A DNA stretch of 64,000 bases from positions 89,658,104 to 89,722,103 of the forward strand of contig NC_088910.1 of the NCBI RefSeq assembly GCF_963576675.1, read 5' to 3'. Below the pieces are notes generated by a model. It worked only from the letters and a program-made list of their open reading frames with translations. It was not told the DNA's origin and searched no databases. Of the stretch, positions 35,525 through 47,648 are shown one piece after another. Numbering within the stretch: position 1 is the stretch's first letter; every line of letters begins with the position of its first letter. Both the position numbers and the translations under genes were made by a program. The DNA is from Euphorbia lathyris. Taxonomy: Eukaryota > Streptophyta > Magnoliopsida > Malpighiales > Euphorbiaceae.

Positions 35525-37717
35525 ATGGAGTCTGATGGTGAGAATGGACAATCCGGTAATGTGTCTAGTCATGGTTCGGTTGGTCATGTTCATGAGTCTG
35601 GGGGCTCAGAACATATAGGAGCTTCAGGACATACAGGTTATCCGCAGGGTTACAACCAGTTTGAAGAAATGATGGGAATCTATTTGGCTCAAGGTCAGCC
35701 TCAGCCACGTGTTCAAGCTCGTCGAGATGCGCCAATCTTTGATAAAAATTTTGAAAGGCTTAAAAAGATGGGTGCAACAGAGTTTGAGGGTAGCACAGAT
35801 CCTGATATAGCTGATAAATGGTGGGCCAAGATTGAAGATGTACTTGAGAACACAGAGTGTCGTCTGGACTCAATGGTCAAATATGTTTCTAATCTTTTCA
35901 CTGGTGAAGCTTTAGAATGGTGGAGATCTATAAAAAGGACAAGAATTAGAACTGAAATAACATGGGATATTTTCAAGAAGTTGTTCACTAATAAGTACAT
36001 GTCAATGATATACAAAGATAGGAAACAAACAGAGTTTTTAACCCTTATGCAGGAGGATATGTCTGTGGCTGAATACGAGCTTAAGTTTAACACCTTAGCC
36101 AAATATGCACCTGTAAATGTGGCTACAGTAGAAGCAAAATGTCGTAGGTTTGAACATGGTCTACACCCAGATGTTAGAATGGGGATTCATGCACATGAAA
36201 CGAGCTTTAGATTGTTAGTAGAATCTGCACTCAGAGCTGAGGAAATTCTGAAAGATAGAGAACAACTTTTTGTAACCAAAAGGGCTAGATTTGATACAGA
36301 GGGTCAGTCTAGCAGGCCAACAAAGAGAGGTGGATTCTCAGTTTCTTCTAGAGGCTATTATCAACAATTTAGAGGTAGTAGTAGTATCCATCGTGGTGGG
36401 ACTAGATCACGGAGCGGATTTGGAGATGTTTTGAGTAGTGCTCCATCTGTGGGTAGTAACAGATTTTCAGGTGGTCGGTTTAATAGTGGGTATAGAGGAG
36501 GAGCGAGAACAACATATTTTCCAGCTTGTCAGACATGTGGACGGGTACACAGAGGTGAGTGTTGGGGACCTTCCCTGGTTTGTGGCAGATGTGGCCGATC
36601 TCACACAGGAGAGTGTTATGGTTCATTTAAGAAGGGCACATGTTTTGAGTGTGGAGAAACAGGCCATTATCGTAACAATTGTCCCTTATTAGTTGATAGA
36701 GGAGAGAGAGTTCAACCTCAGTCTAATATAAGAGGTGGTGCAGCTGGAGTGGATAGAGGCAGAGGCAGAGGTCGAGGAGGAGGTAGAGGGGGTAGACATG
36801 ATGCTCCTATGGGTGGACAGACACAAAATTTACCACGAAATAGAGCCTTCAATATGACGAGGGGTGAAGCTCAAATAGCACCAGAGGTTATATCCGGTAC
36901 AATTTCTATCCTTGATACCTTAGCTTTTGTTTTGATTGACCCTGGATCCACTCATTCATACATAACACCTGAGTTTATATTGAAAATAAATGGGAAGGTA
37001 GAACCATTAGGATATGATGTGGGAGTTATCCTACCAGTTGGGAATAATGTTATTGTAAATCAGGTTCTAAGAGATTGTCCTATAAAAGTGAGGGGAAATA
37101 AGTTCCCTATAGATTTAGTAGTTATGGGGTTTAGAGAATTTGATATTATTTTGGGGATGGATTGGCTGTGTAAATATGAAGCTAAAGTTGATTGTTGTTC
37201 AAAGGAAGTTGTGTTACATTTTACTTCAGAGTCAACTGTGTTATTTGTTGGGGAGAGAAAGGTTGTGCCGTCTTGTTTAATATCTGCAATTCAAGCAATC
37301 AGATGGATTAGAAGTGGGTGTGAGGCATATTTAGCTCATGTTGTGGATACTAGGGAGGATGGAGGCAAATTGGAGAATATTCCAGTGGTGAGAGATTTTG
37401 CAGATGTATTCGTAGATGAACTACCAGGATTACCACCTCATAGGGAGATTGATTTTCCTATTGAGACCATGCCAGGAGTATCTCCTATATCAATTGCTCC
37501 ATATAGAATGGCTCCAATGGAATTACAAGAATTGAAGAAACAAATAGAAGAACTACTTGAGAAGGGGTTTATACGACCTAGTACTTCACCATGGGGAGCA
37601 CCTGTATTATTTGTGAAGAAGAAAGATGGTAGTATGCGACTGTGTATCGATTATAGACAATTAAACAGAATGACAGTGAAAAACAAGTTCCATTGCCTCG
37701 AATTGATGATTTGCTAG
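35525..37717 (+). pseudogene. Tekay Gag, protease and start of RT
   Basis: Opens at the ATG at 35525 (730 codons). A Ser/Gly/His-rich N-terminus is followed by the Retrotrans_gag domain at about residues 80-220 ([30 protein letters not shown]). Zinc-binding motifs follow, with two short Cys/His repeats ([24 protein letters not shown]) and a CCHC knuckle [14 protein letters not shown] near 375. An Arg/Gly box precedes the protease ([15 protein letters not shown], about residue 470). RT begins with [20 protein letters not shown] and breaks at about 37690, where the frame shifts after [13 protein letters not shown]. The protein would form the particle core and process itself. Confidence 0.93.
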
Positions 37718-39096
37718 ATCAACTTAGAGGAGCTCGTCATTTTTCAAAGATTGATCTAAGATCGGGCTATTGGCAGTTGAGAGTTGCCGAAGCTGACATA
37801 CCTAAAACTGCTTTTCGTACAAGGTATGGTCATTTTGAGTTTCTTGTGATGCCTTTTGGCTTGACTAATGCTCCTGCAGCTTTCATGGCATTAATGAACA
37901 AGACTTTTCAGCCATATCTAGATAAGTTTGTTGTGGTGTTCATTGATGATATCCTAGTGTACTCAAGGACCGTGGGTGAGCATGAACAACATTTGAGAAT
38001 TGTTTTGAAAATTTTAAGAGATAATCAGATGTATGCAAAGCTGAGCAAATGTGAATTTTGGATGGATGAAGTTGTATTCCTTGGTCATGTGGTGTCAGGT
38101 GAAGGGGTTCAACCCGACCCTTCCAAAATTAAAGCTATTGATGAATGGGAACCGCCAAAGAACGTTACAGAGCTTAGGAGTTTTCTTGGGTTAGCTGGTT
38201 ATTACAGGAGATTTGTAGAGGGTTTTTCTCTGATTGCAGGTCCATTAACTAAATTGCTGAGAAAGGGAGTTGTAGTCCAGTGGAATGATAAATGTCACCA
38301 AAGCTTTGAGGAACTAAAGAAGAGATTGACTTCTGCACCAGTGTTAGTGTTACCTTCTGAAGGTGGTGGCTTTGTTGTTTATACAGATGCCTCGGGACAA
38401 GGTTTGGGATGTGTTCTAATGCAAAATGGGAAAGTTATTGCATATGCTTCTAGGCAACTGAGACCTCATGAGATGAATTACCCCACACACGACTTAGAGT
38501 TGGCAGCAGTCATCCATACATTGAAGGTATGGAGACATTACCTATATGGGGAGACATTTCAGATTCTCACTGATCACAAGAGTTTGAAGTACATCTTTAC
38601 ACAAAAGGAGCTGAACCTAAGACAAAGGAGATGGATTGAGCTATTAAAAGATTATGATTGTACAATAGATTACCATCCAGGAAAAGCTAATGTGGTTGCA
38701 GATGCTTTGAGTAGAAAGAGTGTTGATATTGTGGCTAGTATGAAGAGTTATAGTTTGAATTCACTAGTGGAGATGCGAGCCATGGATGTGCAGTTAGAAG
38801 TAAATGAAGTAACAGGTTTGATGGCTACACTACGGGTAAAACCAGATTTGAAAGAAAGGATCCAAGAAGCACAATGGCATGATCCTTATTTACAGAAAAT
38901 GCGAGATCGTGTACAACAAGGTAAAAGACCTGATATTTCTGTGGAAGATGATGGAACTATGATGATAGGTAGTCTATTATGTGTTCCAGATGTAGCAGAT
39001 TTAAGATCAGAAATTTTACAGGAAGCACATAATTCTCCTTATGCTATGCACCCAGGAATGACAAAGATGTACAGAAATTTGAGACCTTTTTACTAG
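37693..39096 (+). pseudogene. Tekay RT, RNase H and integrase N-terminus
   Basis: This frame resumes RT one base off the upstream frame. It has [17 protein letters not shown], the active site [10 protein letters not shown], the RNase H tail ([30 protein letters not shown]) and the integrase zinc region beginning [20 protein letters not shown]. It closes with an in-frame TAG at 39094, where a Trp is usual. The ATG at 37693 is inside RT and is not a real start. Confidence 0.93.
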
Positions 39097-39105
39097 TGGC
39101 CTACA

Positions 39106-40293
39106 ATGAAGAAAGATATATCTGATTTTGTTTCCAAATGTTTGACATGTCAACAGGTTAAAGCTGAGCATCAAGCTCCCGTGGGAAAACTAAAACCTTT
39201 AACCATACCAGAGTGGAAATGGGAGAGGATCACTATGGATTTTGTGATGGGATTACCAAGAACAAGACGTAGACACGATAGTATATGGGTGATAGTGGAT
39301 AGACTTACAAAATCTGCTCACTTTCTACCGGTTCAACAGACAGACTCGATGGATAAATTGGCTAGACTTTATGTGGAACAAATTGCGAGATTGCATGGAG
39401 TACCTATATCTATTGTTTCAGATCGTGATCCTAGATTCACATCTAGATTTTGGGGCAGTTTGCAACACTCCTTGGGAACAAAATTGCATTTCAGTACAGC
39501 TTTTCATCCATAGACAGATGGACAATCAGAAAGAACTATTCAGACCTTAGAGGATATGATGAGAGCTTGTGTTCTTAATTTCCAAGGTGAGTGGGATATA
39601 CATTTACCTCTTATGGAGTTTGCTTATAATAATGGTTATCATTCGAGTATAGGCATGGCACCTTATGAGGCATTATATGGAAGACCACGTAGAAGCCCTA
39701 TATGTTGGGATGTTGAAGGAATGAGGCAATTGGAAGGACCTGAGTTAGTCCAGGAAACGGTTGAGAAGATCAATGTCATAAAGAAGTATTTAAAAGCTGC
39801 ACAGGAATGTCAGAAAGCTTATGTGGATCAGCACCGAAGGGAGATGGAATATAAAGTTGGAGATAAAGTGTTTTTAAAAATATCCCCATGGAAAGGAATA
39901 GTTCATTTTGGTAGAAGAGGGAAGTTGAATCCAAGATACATTGGGCCTTATGAGATCATTGAGAGAGTTGGACCATTGGCTTATAGGTTAGCTTTACCAC
40001 CAGAATTGTCTTTAATACATGATGTATTTCATGTGTCAGTATTAAGAAGATATAGATCAGACCCAAGTCATATGATTCCTGAACCTGAGATTGCAATAGT
40101 GAACACAGACTTGACTATTCGTGAGCAACCTTTAGAGATTTTGGGTAGAGAAATGAAACGACTCAGAAACCGTGAAATTCCAATGGTTAAGGTGGGATGG
40201 AGTCATAATCAAACACTTGATGAGGCAACTTGGGAGGTAGAAGAAAATATGAGGACACAATATCCTTACCTATTTAAAGCTTCTGGTAAGTGA
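39106..40293 (+). pseudogene. Tekay integrase core and chromodomain
   Basis: Continues the same frame after the TAG at 39094. The zinc-binding CLTC pair, the catalytic Asp in [13 protein letters not shown] and the second Asp in [10 protein letters not shown] are present. A second TAG at 39514 precedes the Glu-containing TDGQSERTIQ. Then come the GPY region (RYIGPYEIIERVGPLAYRL) and a C-terminal chromodomain-like tail (PMVKVGWSHNQTLDEATWEV), which places the element among chromoviruses of the Tekay/Del type. Chromodomains steer integration toward particular chromatin in this group. It ends at 40293. Confidence 0.92.
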
Positions 40294-40313
40294 ATTTCGG
40301 GGACGAAATTCTT

Positions 40314-40328
40314 TAAGGGGGGAAGAAC
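40314..40328 (+). promoter_or_regulatory. Polypurine tract (Tekay)
   Basis: AAGGGGGGAAGAAC directly before the 3' LTR; primes plus-strand synthesis. Confidence 0.85.
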
Positions 40329-42602
40329 TGTAACATCCCCAAAACCCTAACACATGAGTCTTCCCACATTCATATATGTTTTCATGATTGAATACATACA
40401 TTTTAGATTCATCTCATTGTCAGTAGAAGTTTTGTATACATAATGCGATTATCGTGCGATTAGTAGGCGATTAGTGTGTCGTTAAGATGTAACGATTGGT
40501 TAATTGAGTTAGGATTTAAATGAATGAATGAATGAATTTATATGTCCTAAATTGATTAACTTACACTTTATGAGGGCTGAATTTGAGGTTTGTGAGAAAG
40601 CATGAGGTGTCACCCAATAGTAAGACACAATACACCTCTTCATTTTACAAAGGATGTGCACAACTCAATCCTTATGATATTCAGCCACAATTTCGACCAA
40701 AGCTTCAGCAAACCTTCCTTTTTCATATCCTAACACCCTCCAAAGAAAAATCTTCCAATTTCTTCCATTTGCAAGCCAAACAAGTCAAGTTAGGAAGCAT
40801 ACTAGGTGATAGACACAAGTTGAAGGTTAGTATGTTGTTTTAGCTTGTTTTCTATGAGTTGGAGATTCTGAAATACCTAGGTATGATTATAGGATTTGTT
40901 GTGGATGAGTTGTGATTGAGTTTGTTGAGTTTTGGTGTTGTTTAAAGTGGTTATAGACTGTCCAAATGAAAGATATGTATCAAGTGCCCTAAACAGAAAT
41001 CTAGGGTACTGCTTTCAGTCATTTTGGAGCATGTTTTTCATATTGATATTGTTCGAATTTGAAGATACATAAAGAATAAACTATGTTCCTATATGTGTTA
41101 TGAAACCCTCTGTAAAATATGGGACTTTAATTCCATATATAGAGGAAGAAAACCTAGATGGATCATGACTGCCTCGAAATGGAATGTCATGTGAGGCAGC
41201 CATGTTGATGTAGCATTTTGAGGACCTTGAAAGTTTATTTATACAAAAGTGTTCCTAACTACTTGAAGTATATGTCTGTAAAAGTATTTGACAATCTATT
41301 GTGTTTAGTGTGAGCTAGGTTGAGTGAATTATGGTAGATGCAAATCTGGGTAGTCTGTTTCTTGGCTGGAAATAGGACATAATCATTTTGCATGGCATAT
41401 ATTGTGTAGAAGTGATATTAATGTGAATTTTGGATATGTTATACCCATATATGTCTAGTTTCAGTAGGTTCAAGAAACAGGACATTTGGATTCATATAGA
41501 GAAAGTTATGGCAGAATGTGTGCAAGTAGGTCATGTGATGATCTAAGACAAAAGGATTAGATTGCATGAACTTTGTGGAGTTAGTGTCTTATAAATCATA
41601 TAGCATCCTTAGTTTATATTTTCATTAAGTTTATGTTAAGGCTAATTGGATCAATGTTATGTGACATTAGGAGGGCAAGGTGCAATTGAACGCACACCCG
41701 ATCGTGTTGAATAGATCGAACCAAGTGCGACGGTAAGCATATTGCTTATATATGTGTATGAATGTATTGTTCCTTGTGACTTGTTGAGTGTGAGATGTGG
41801 TTGAATCTGATGTGAATGATGTGAATAATGTTTGAGTGTTTGTGATACGTTATTATTGATAAGAAAGTGATATGATTGAGTATGTTGCCGTGTTATGAGT
41901 AAATACGGCATGTTGAGCCTTATGCACATACTGGAACTGAATAATGGTTGGATTATAAATTAATATGAGCTTGCTTAGATTAATATGTGAAATGGTCCAA
42001 GTTGAGAGTGCTATCCGAATATTGTGAGCCGGAAGCACATGTGTTGAGATATATGAGTACGTGAGTTGAGTGTAACTCCTCCGTAGCACAGATGATTGTA
42101 TTCCGAATTTAGTGAGCCGGAATACAGATTGGGCCCAAGGACCATTTGATATATATTGTTTAAGTACAGCAAGGCCTTTCTAAAATAAGTATTATTATAA
42201 TAAGTGAAACAAATGAATAAATTCTAACTTGGTACTAATGATATATTTTGCTTTGTGCTCTTTACATTACTTTTGTATATACATATATGCGTAATATGTT
42301 TATTGAGTAGGCAGCTCACCCCTTGCCAATAGATTTTACAGGTTAGGTGGAGTTCTTCTTGCTTAAGGTCGCACCAGCAGTGTCAGTCCATTCTCATCTA
42401 GGCATTTTGGAGTCTTGTGATGTACTTTTGTTTTGTAAATCCTCTATGTAGGATAATGACTTAAACGTGTATTGTAAATGCTTTCTCTTATGTATAATAT
42501 GTAAAGTTTATATGAGATTGAAGTTTATATGATTGAGAATTGAAAGCATGTCTATAACTGATATTGTGTGAGATATCATGTGATCCAAGTGAGGGGGTTA
42601 CA
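40329..42602 (+). repeat. 3' LTR of the Tekay element
   Basis: 2,274 bp, nearly identical to 33099-35387. It ends GGGGGTTACA and is followed by the catta duplication. Confidence 0.95.
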
Positions 42603-42607
42603 CATTA

Positions 42608-42969
42608 ATACATGGATATCAAGGTCTAATCTAAACAATGGCTTTATTGCAATTTGAACAGATCCAATACTTACCTTTTTTCTTTATGTTCATTTATTGC
42701 TCTTTCTGAAAATAATTGTATAAATCATGTTGTTGATTTATCGTCATAGTTTGTTATATTGTCTTAATAGAATAATTAATCAATATTTCAAATTTGCCAA
42801 CATAATAAATCGTTTTAATATCTAAACAATTGTCCAATCAAATATGTCACTTTCTATTCGTGCAACATTTATTTCCATAGAATTTAGGTCTAAATTATTA
42901 TTATTATTATTATCTGAGTTTGAATTGGAGCCTACGTTTCCAGAAAGAAATCTAGATAATCTACTCATT
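42608..42969 (-). pseudogene. Endogenous caulimovirid-like polyprotein, N-terminal part
   Basis: The minus strand resumes the caulimovirid-like frame on the far side of the Tekay insertion. An ATG at about 42969 opens a short hydrophobic/basic N-terminus followed by an Asn-rich run encoded by a (TTA)n tract (42894-42912 on the plus strand); stops occur soon after. The catta duplication at both Tekay ends ties this piece to 33093. Confidence 0.5.
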
Positions 42970-43175
42970 TAATACTATAGTAAATTTAACTAGAGGTTAA
43001 ACAATAAAGGTTTAACCTTTGTTTTAACGGACCACCTATGCCTATCTTAGATTGCTATCGGCTAACTAATGCATATCCTTCAGGGTTGACCAACATTTCC
43101 ACATTTTAGTTCTATCTTCTTGTTCTTGTGCTAAATCCTAATCTTACACGGTCTAAATAAGAGATAAATTACATA

Positions 43176-43547
43176 GGGTAAATGATTTATTAGTCTCACC
43201 TTTTTACGTAACACACTGTTTGATCCTTTTATTTTGAAAAACACTTATAAGGTCTCTATTTTTTGTCAATATTAACACTTTGATCCTTCTGTCTATTTTT
43301 TAGATTTTTAACCGAACATATCTTAGGTTTTAGGACAACTATAGTACGATACAAAATGACCATGGTACTCTGTTATTTTCTGTCTATCTTTTTATGCCAA
43401 AATAATGGTTAAAAATCTAAAAAAAAATAGACTGAATGACCAAAGAGTAAATAATGACAAATGATAGAGACCTTATAATGCATTTTTTAAAATAAAGGAC
43501 TAAACAGTGTGTTAGGTAAAAAAAATAGATTAATAAATTATTTATTC
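43176..43547. mobile_element. Mutator-type MITE, 372 bp
   Basis: A foldback with long imperfect inverted ends (start GGGTAAATGATTTATTAGTC). Flanks aattacata (43167-43175) and aattatata (43548-43556) form a 9-bp duplication with one mismatch. No coding capacity. Confidence 0.72.
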
Positions 43548-43570
43548 AATTATATAAGATTGTCCCAAAG

Positions 43571-43582
43571 TCTGATACCAAA
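43571..43582 (-). promoter_or_regulatory. Initiator-Met primer-site-like sequence upstream of the caulimovirid-like ORF
   Basis: The minus strand reads TTTGGTATCAGA. Ignoring the MITE at 43176-43547, it lies about 240 bp upstream of the ORF start at 42969, where pararetroviruses carry such a site. It is short, so a chance match is possible. Confidence 0.35.
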
Positions 43583-43584
43583 AC

Positions 43585-43975
43585 AGGGCGTTTGGTATAA
43601 GGATAAAGGTTGGGATAAGAATAAGGATAAATGGTTGGGATAAGGATAAAAATATGATAGTCGACAATTATTATTCAATGTTTGGTATGTGGGATAGGGA
43701 TGAGGATAAAATAATACATTTTACTATTTTAACCTTATTTAAACTATATAACATTAATTTGAGGGATAAGATGGACTTTTCCATCCTATTAAAATCGCAG
43801 GAGGTTATCTCACCTCCTTATACCACCTCCCTCCTGGGTATGGGATTTGAGGGATAAGAAGATTATCCTTCATCCGTCTCACTCTTTTATCTCCCAAACA
43901 AACACGGGATAACTTATCTCGTGTTTTTTTTATCTCTATCCCACCTCTTATATCCCTTCTAACAAATACCCCGAA
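43585..43975. mobile_element. MITE-like foldback with GGGCGTTTGGTA end
   Basis: Starts GGGCGTTTGGTATAAGG and ends AACAAATACCCC, approximately inverted; internal motif gggataagga recurs in both orientations. The ends resemble hAT MITEs, but I find no matching duplication. Confidence 0.5.
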
Positions 43976-44356
43976 AGTGTATAAAATTGGTTTAAGAAGA
44001 TAAAAAAAAAATTGTATAAAAATCTCTATTAAAGCATCTAAATTATTTTTTTCTTTCTATCATAACTTTCGCAATCACATTTTTCTTTAGAATAAACAAA
44101 AAAGCTAAAAGCATTGTTAAACATTTTTAAAAGAGCTAAATTGTTTAACAATAAAACTATGTCTCTTCCTTCTAAAAAAAATCTTCTAAGTGATGAAATA
44201 AATTGTTCAACATTTGAAAAAATAAAATTAGAATTAGAACTTTCTTTTGAACTTAAATATCAATGAAAGATCAATATCTTGTGAAGAATTAAAACTACTT
44301 ATTATATTATCTCACTTATTAAATACATAAGCTTTTTAATTAAAACATCATTTTTA
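43976..44356. other. AT-rich stretch, nothing assigned
   Basis: No domain, repeat boundary or convincing frame. It could be further decayed caulimovirid-like sequence by base composition, but I cannot support that. Confidence 0.3.
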
Positions 44357-44365
44357 TAAAAATTA

Positions 44366-44925
44366 GGATAATTAATTTATTAGTCCTTATATTTTGACAA
44401 AACACACTGTTTAGTCCCTATATTTTTAAAAACACACGGTAAAGTCTCTAACGTTTTTCTCGATGAACTGTTTAATCCCTAATATTTTTCTCGATGAATT
44501 GTTTAGTTTCTGTTGTTAGACTCTCATGAAGATTCTGTTAGTCAATTTGGATTTGCGTTCTTCTTTTCCTTTATTTTCCTTTCCTTTAAACTCTAATGCA
44601 TTTGAAATCAACTTTGAATGTTCTTCTTCTTGATTTTCTTCTTAATCGTTCAAATTCGTAAGGATTGAGTCTGTTCTTTTTCTTGTTCTCTATACAAATA
44701 GCTTCTTCTTCTAAATTGGATTTTCTCTTCTGAAGTTTGAAGGTAAATATTAAAAGGTAATTTAATCATTTCCGAAGTCATAAACGGTAAAAAATCTAAT
44801 AAACAGACGGAATGACTAAACAGTTCACTGAGAAAAAAGGTTAGGGATCTTACCATATGTTTTTTAAAATACAGGGACTAAACAGTGTGTTTTATCAAAA
44901 TATAGGGACTAATAAACAATTACCC
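44366..44925. mobile_element. Mutator-type MITE, 560 bp, perfect 9-bp duplication
   Basis: Starts GGATAATTAATTTATTAG and ends AACAATTACCC, with inverted ends of about 95 bp. The duplication taaaaatta is perfect at 44357-44365 and 44926-44934. The frame 44650-44856 inside is not a gene. Confidence 0.88.
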
Positions 44926-44962
44926 TAAAAATTATCACAATTACAAATATCATGACAATAAA

Positions 44963-45340
44963 GGATAAATTACATACATGGTGTACAATTTTTGTTCTAT
45001 TTCACACTTTGGTTTACAATCTTCAATTTTGCATATAAAAGTGTACAACTTTTTAGTGATCTATCACTAAAGTGTACAGCTGATAATTGTGATCGGTCAA
45101 CACACCACGTCAGTAATTTGACCTTCATAAAAATCAAAAGTTGACCAGTCAACACGCCACATCATCAATTTTGATTTTTATAAAGGTCAAATTGCTGACA
45201 TGGCGCGTTGACCAGTCACAATTACCGACTATATACTTTAATGAGAGGTCACCAAAAGGTTATACACTTTTATATGTAAAATTGAAATACTAAAGTGTGA
45301 AATAGAACAAAAGTTGTACATCACATATATAATTTAACTT
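44963..45340. mobile_element. Foldback MITE, about 378 bp
   Basis: The left arm starts GGATAAATTACATACATGG and the right arm ends ACATATATAATTTAAC; arms of more than 100 bp pair imperfectly around a centre near 45155. It resembles the neighbouring Mutator-type MITEs, but the duplication is unclear. Confidence 0.65.
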
Positions 45341-46783
45341 GTAAGCTTATCTAATTGCTCAAATATTTTTCATAGTTCTCTTTTATGTGATAAATCAAGA
45401 GAAGAAAGTCGTGAACAAAATTTTCCAACAAAGTAATATCTAGAGTAGCTCCAGTATTCATCTTGCCAAAATATTTTCAATAAAACGTATCATTAAATCA
45501 ATGGGTAAATTTCATGAATGGTGTATAACATTTGCCTCATTTCACGTTTTGGTGTACAACATTAAATTTGTCTCACTAATATATACGAACTTATAGGTGA
45601 CCTCCCACTTTGGTGTATGGCCGGTTAAAATGACCGGTCAATCCGAAGTCAACGCGCCACCTCAGCATTTTTATCTACCCATTTAAAAAAGTGGAACACA
45701 CTTCTTATACAATTACTAAAATACCCTTCTCCTATTTGAAATTTCTAAAATGTCATTATCCCCTTCCTTCCAATCCATTTTTCCCTTTCTCTCTCTAACT
45801 TCTCTCTAACTCCTCTCTCTCTCTTAGAAAAAAAAAACTTTCCCGTTGCTAGATAAGAAAAACTTTCCCGTTGGTAGATAAGTAGCTAAACAGTGCTTTA
45901 AGCTAATATTCTAAAACAAAGAGGAGAAGAAGGCTGGTGCTGTGCGAAGAACAACCACGAACAAACCTTTCCTTGAAAGAGCAAGCGTTGCAGCTTCACC
46001 TTTTTTACTGCAGCAATAATAAGGGGAGTATAAAATTTAAAAATGCGTTCTTAAGTTCGTAAAAACAAACATTTTATAAAACATGAACATACAGGAGAAA
46101 GCCAAAATCAATATTTACTAGTGGCCATCAAGTGGAGGTGTTGCGCTTCACACCTTCCCATTTACAGCAATTATCACCATTTCTCAAATTCGCTTACACA
46201 TGTTAAATTTTTAAAAACCAAAGTCAATATTCAGAATTAAAATAACCAAATCTACAATATCATCGAACTCGAATTCTTATCTTCTGCCACCGAAGTTGAT
46301 AGGACTTTGCAGTTTACTTTATGCGACTTTGCCATGGACTAGAGATGCATCTAAATCATAACACCCATGAGAGAGATTGAAAGTTTTTTTTAAGAGAGAG
46401 AGAGAGGAGTTAGAGAGAGAAAGGGCAAGATGGAGAGAAGTTGTAAGGAAGGGGATAAGGATATTTTAGTAATTTCAAATGGGAGAATGGTATTTTATTA
46501 AGTGGGTTACTAAACCCAGCCCTAATTTTACACTTCCAGCCCCGGAAAAAGACGTAACCGCCCTTTAACCAAAAACTGAAAATTCCAATCCCTCCCAAAC
46601 TCTCTCAAAGTCTCCCAAATACATTTTCATCTGAATCAAAGACACGTTTGATGGAAGGCAATCCGTTATCACCGGAAGGAGACGGGAGTGATGTTGTGTC
46701 TGAAGTCGATGTATTTTTCCGATTGAACTTCATTTCATTTCTGTAATTTGAATTAAAAACAAAAATCTTGTTCGGCACTCGGG

Positions 46784-46936
46784 CGTGTGAGCATCACGCC
46801 TCACCATGTGGTGGGGCATATGAGTATCACGTCCCACCACATGGTGAGGCGTGATGCTCACACGCCCCACCGTATGGTCGGACGTGATACTCATACGCCC
46901 CACCACATGGTGAGGCGTGATGCTCACACGTCCGAG
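46784..46936. repeat. Array A: self-complementary 33-bp tandem repeat
   Basis: Four 33-bp units (46784, 46817, 46850, 46883) and a 21-bp partial unit (46916). Units contain the near-palindrome CCACCACATGGTG and CGTGATGCTCACACG or its complement. The array as a whole, about 46775-46941, folds back on itself. Both strands are open and encode an 11-residue repeat of the type SITPHHVVGR. Confidence 0.9.
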
Positions 46937-47045
46937 CATATTTGTGGCTGTTTTTCGGGTTTAGACACCGAAACGTTGTAGAAATGTCACGTTTTGGAAT
47001 GTAATGTTCGTTATTTATCATTTTCAGGAGGTTTCGTGAGAAGAA

Positions 47046-47648
47046 TTTGATGGAAACGGCATAGATTACAGTTCGCAGTTTTTTCCCAAAAAAACGTTTC
47101 AAACATATCATGAAGCTGTTAACTGGGCAAAACAGACGACAATTGGGATCGGGTTCGAGTTAACCACAGCATCGCACAAGACGGGACGCAAGTCAAAGTG
47201 GATATTGGTTAAATGTGCTCATGGTGTTAAGAATTATAAAAGGAAAAAGGATATGGATATGGATCTTATACTACAGAAGAATACAAAAACAAAGTATTGT
47301 GGTTGCAAATTCCAGATAAAGGTTATGAAAATCGCTGAATTGAGCGGTTGGGTGGTGAATGGGATTCCTGGAGATAGAGGACAGCATTGTCATCAGTTGG
47401 CTGTATATCGTCAGGGCTACAGACAGATGAGCGGACTAAGCCCGGCTTCCAAAAAACTTGTTCGTGAAATGAGTTCAGCTCAAGCTAAGCCTTGTGCTAT
47501 TTTTGCTGCCAATCTGACACGCGGGCGTGTGGCCATCACGCCTCACCGCGCGGTCGGACATATAGATATCATGCCTCACCGCGTGGTCGGACGTGATAGC
47601 CAACTGCCCGACCTTGCGGTGGGGCTATCACGCCCTACCACACGGTGA
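47046..47648 (+). pseudogene. Fragment resembling a MULE transposase N-terminus, fused to array B
   Basis: The plus-strand frame is open from about 47046, with the listed ATG at 47205. It encodes a zinc-type DNA-binding N-terminus like that of plant MULE transposases: SKWILVKCAHG, then TKYCGCKFQIKVMKI, WVVNGIPGDRGQHCHQLAVY with paired His, then LSPASKKLVREMSSAQAKPC. Cys/His spacing suggests a FAR1/WRKY-GCM1-like finger. After about 47518 the frame reads into array B and stops at 47648; the catalytic DDE domain is missing. An ATG at 46651 opens a short acidic frame that could be an upstream exon. A truncated derivative is more likely than a functional protein. Confidence 0.6.

Larger units (their letters stand above)
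33099..42602 (+). mobile_element. Complete Tekay-type chromovirus (Ty3/gypsy), recent insertion
   Basis: A 9.5-kb element bounded by two LTRs that differ at roughly 20 positions plus three small indels over about 2.27 kb, by eye. The flanking duplication catta is perfect (33094-33098 and 42603-42607). Order on the plus strand: LTR, primer site, gag, protease, RT, RNase H, integrase, chromodomain, polypurine tract, LTR. It splits the caulimovirid-like fragment. One frameshift and two nonsense codons disable pol. Confidence 0.95.
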
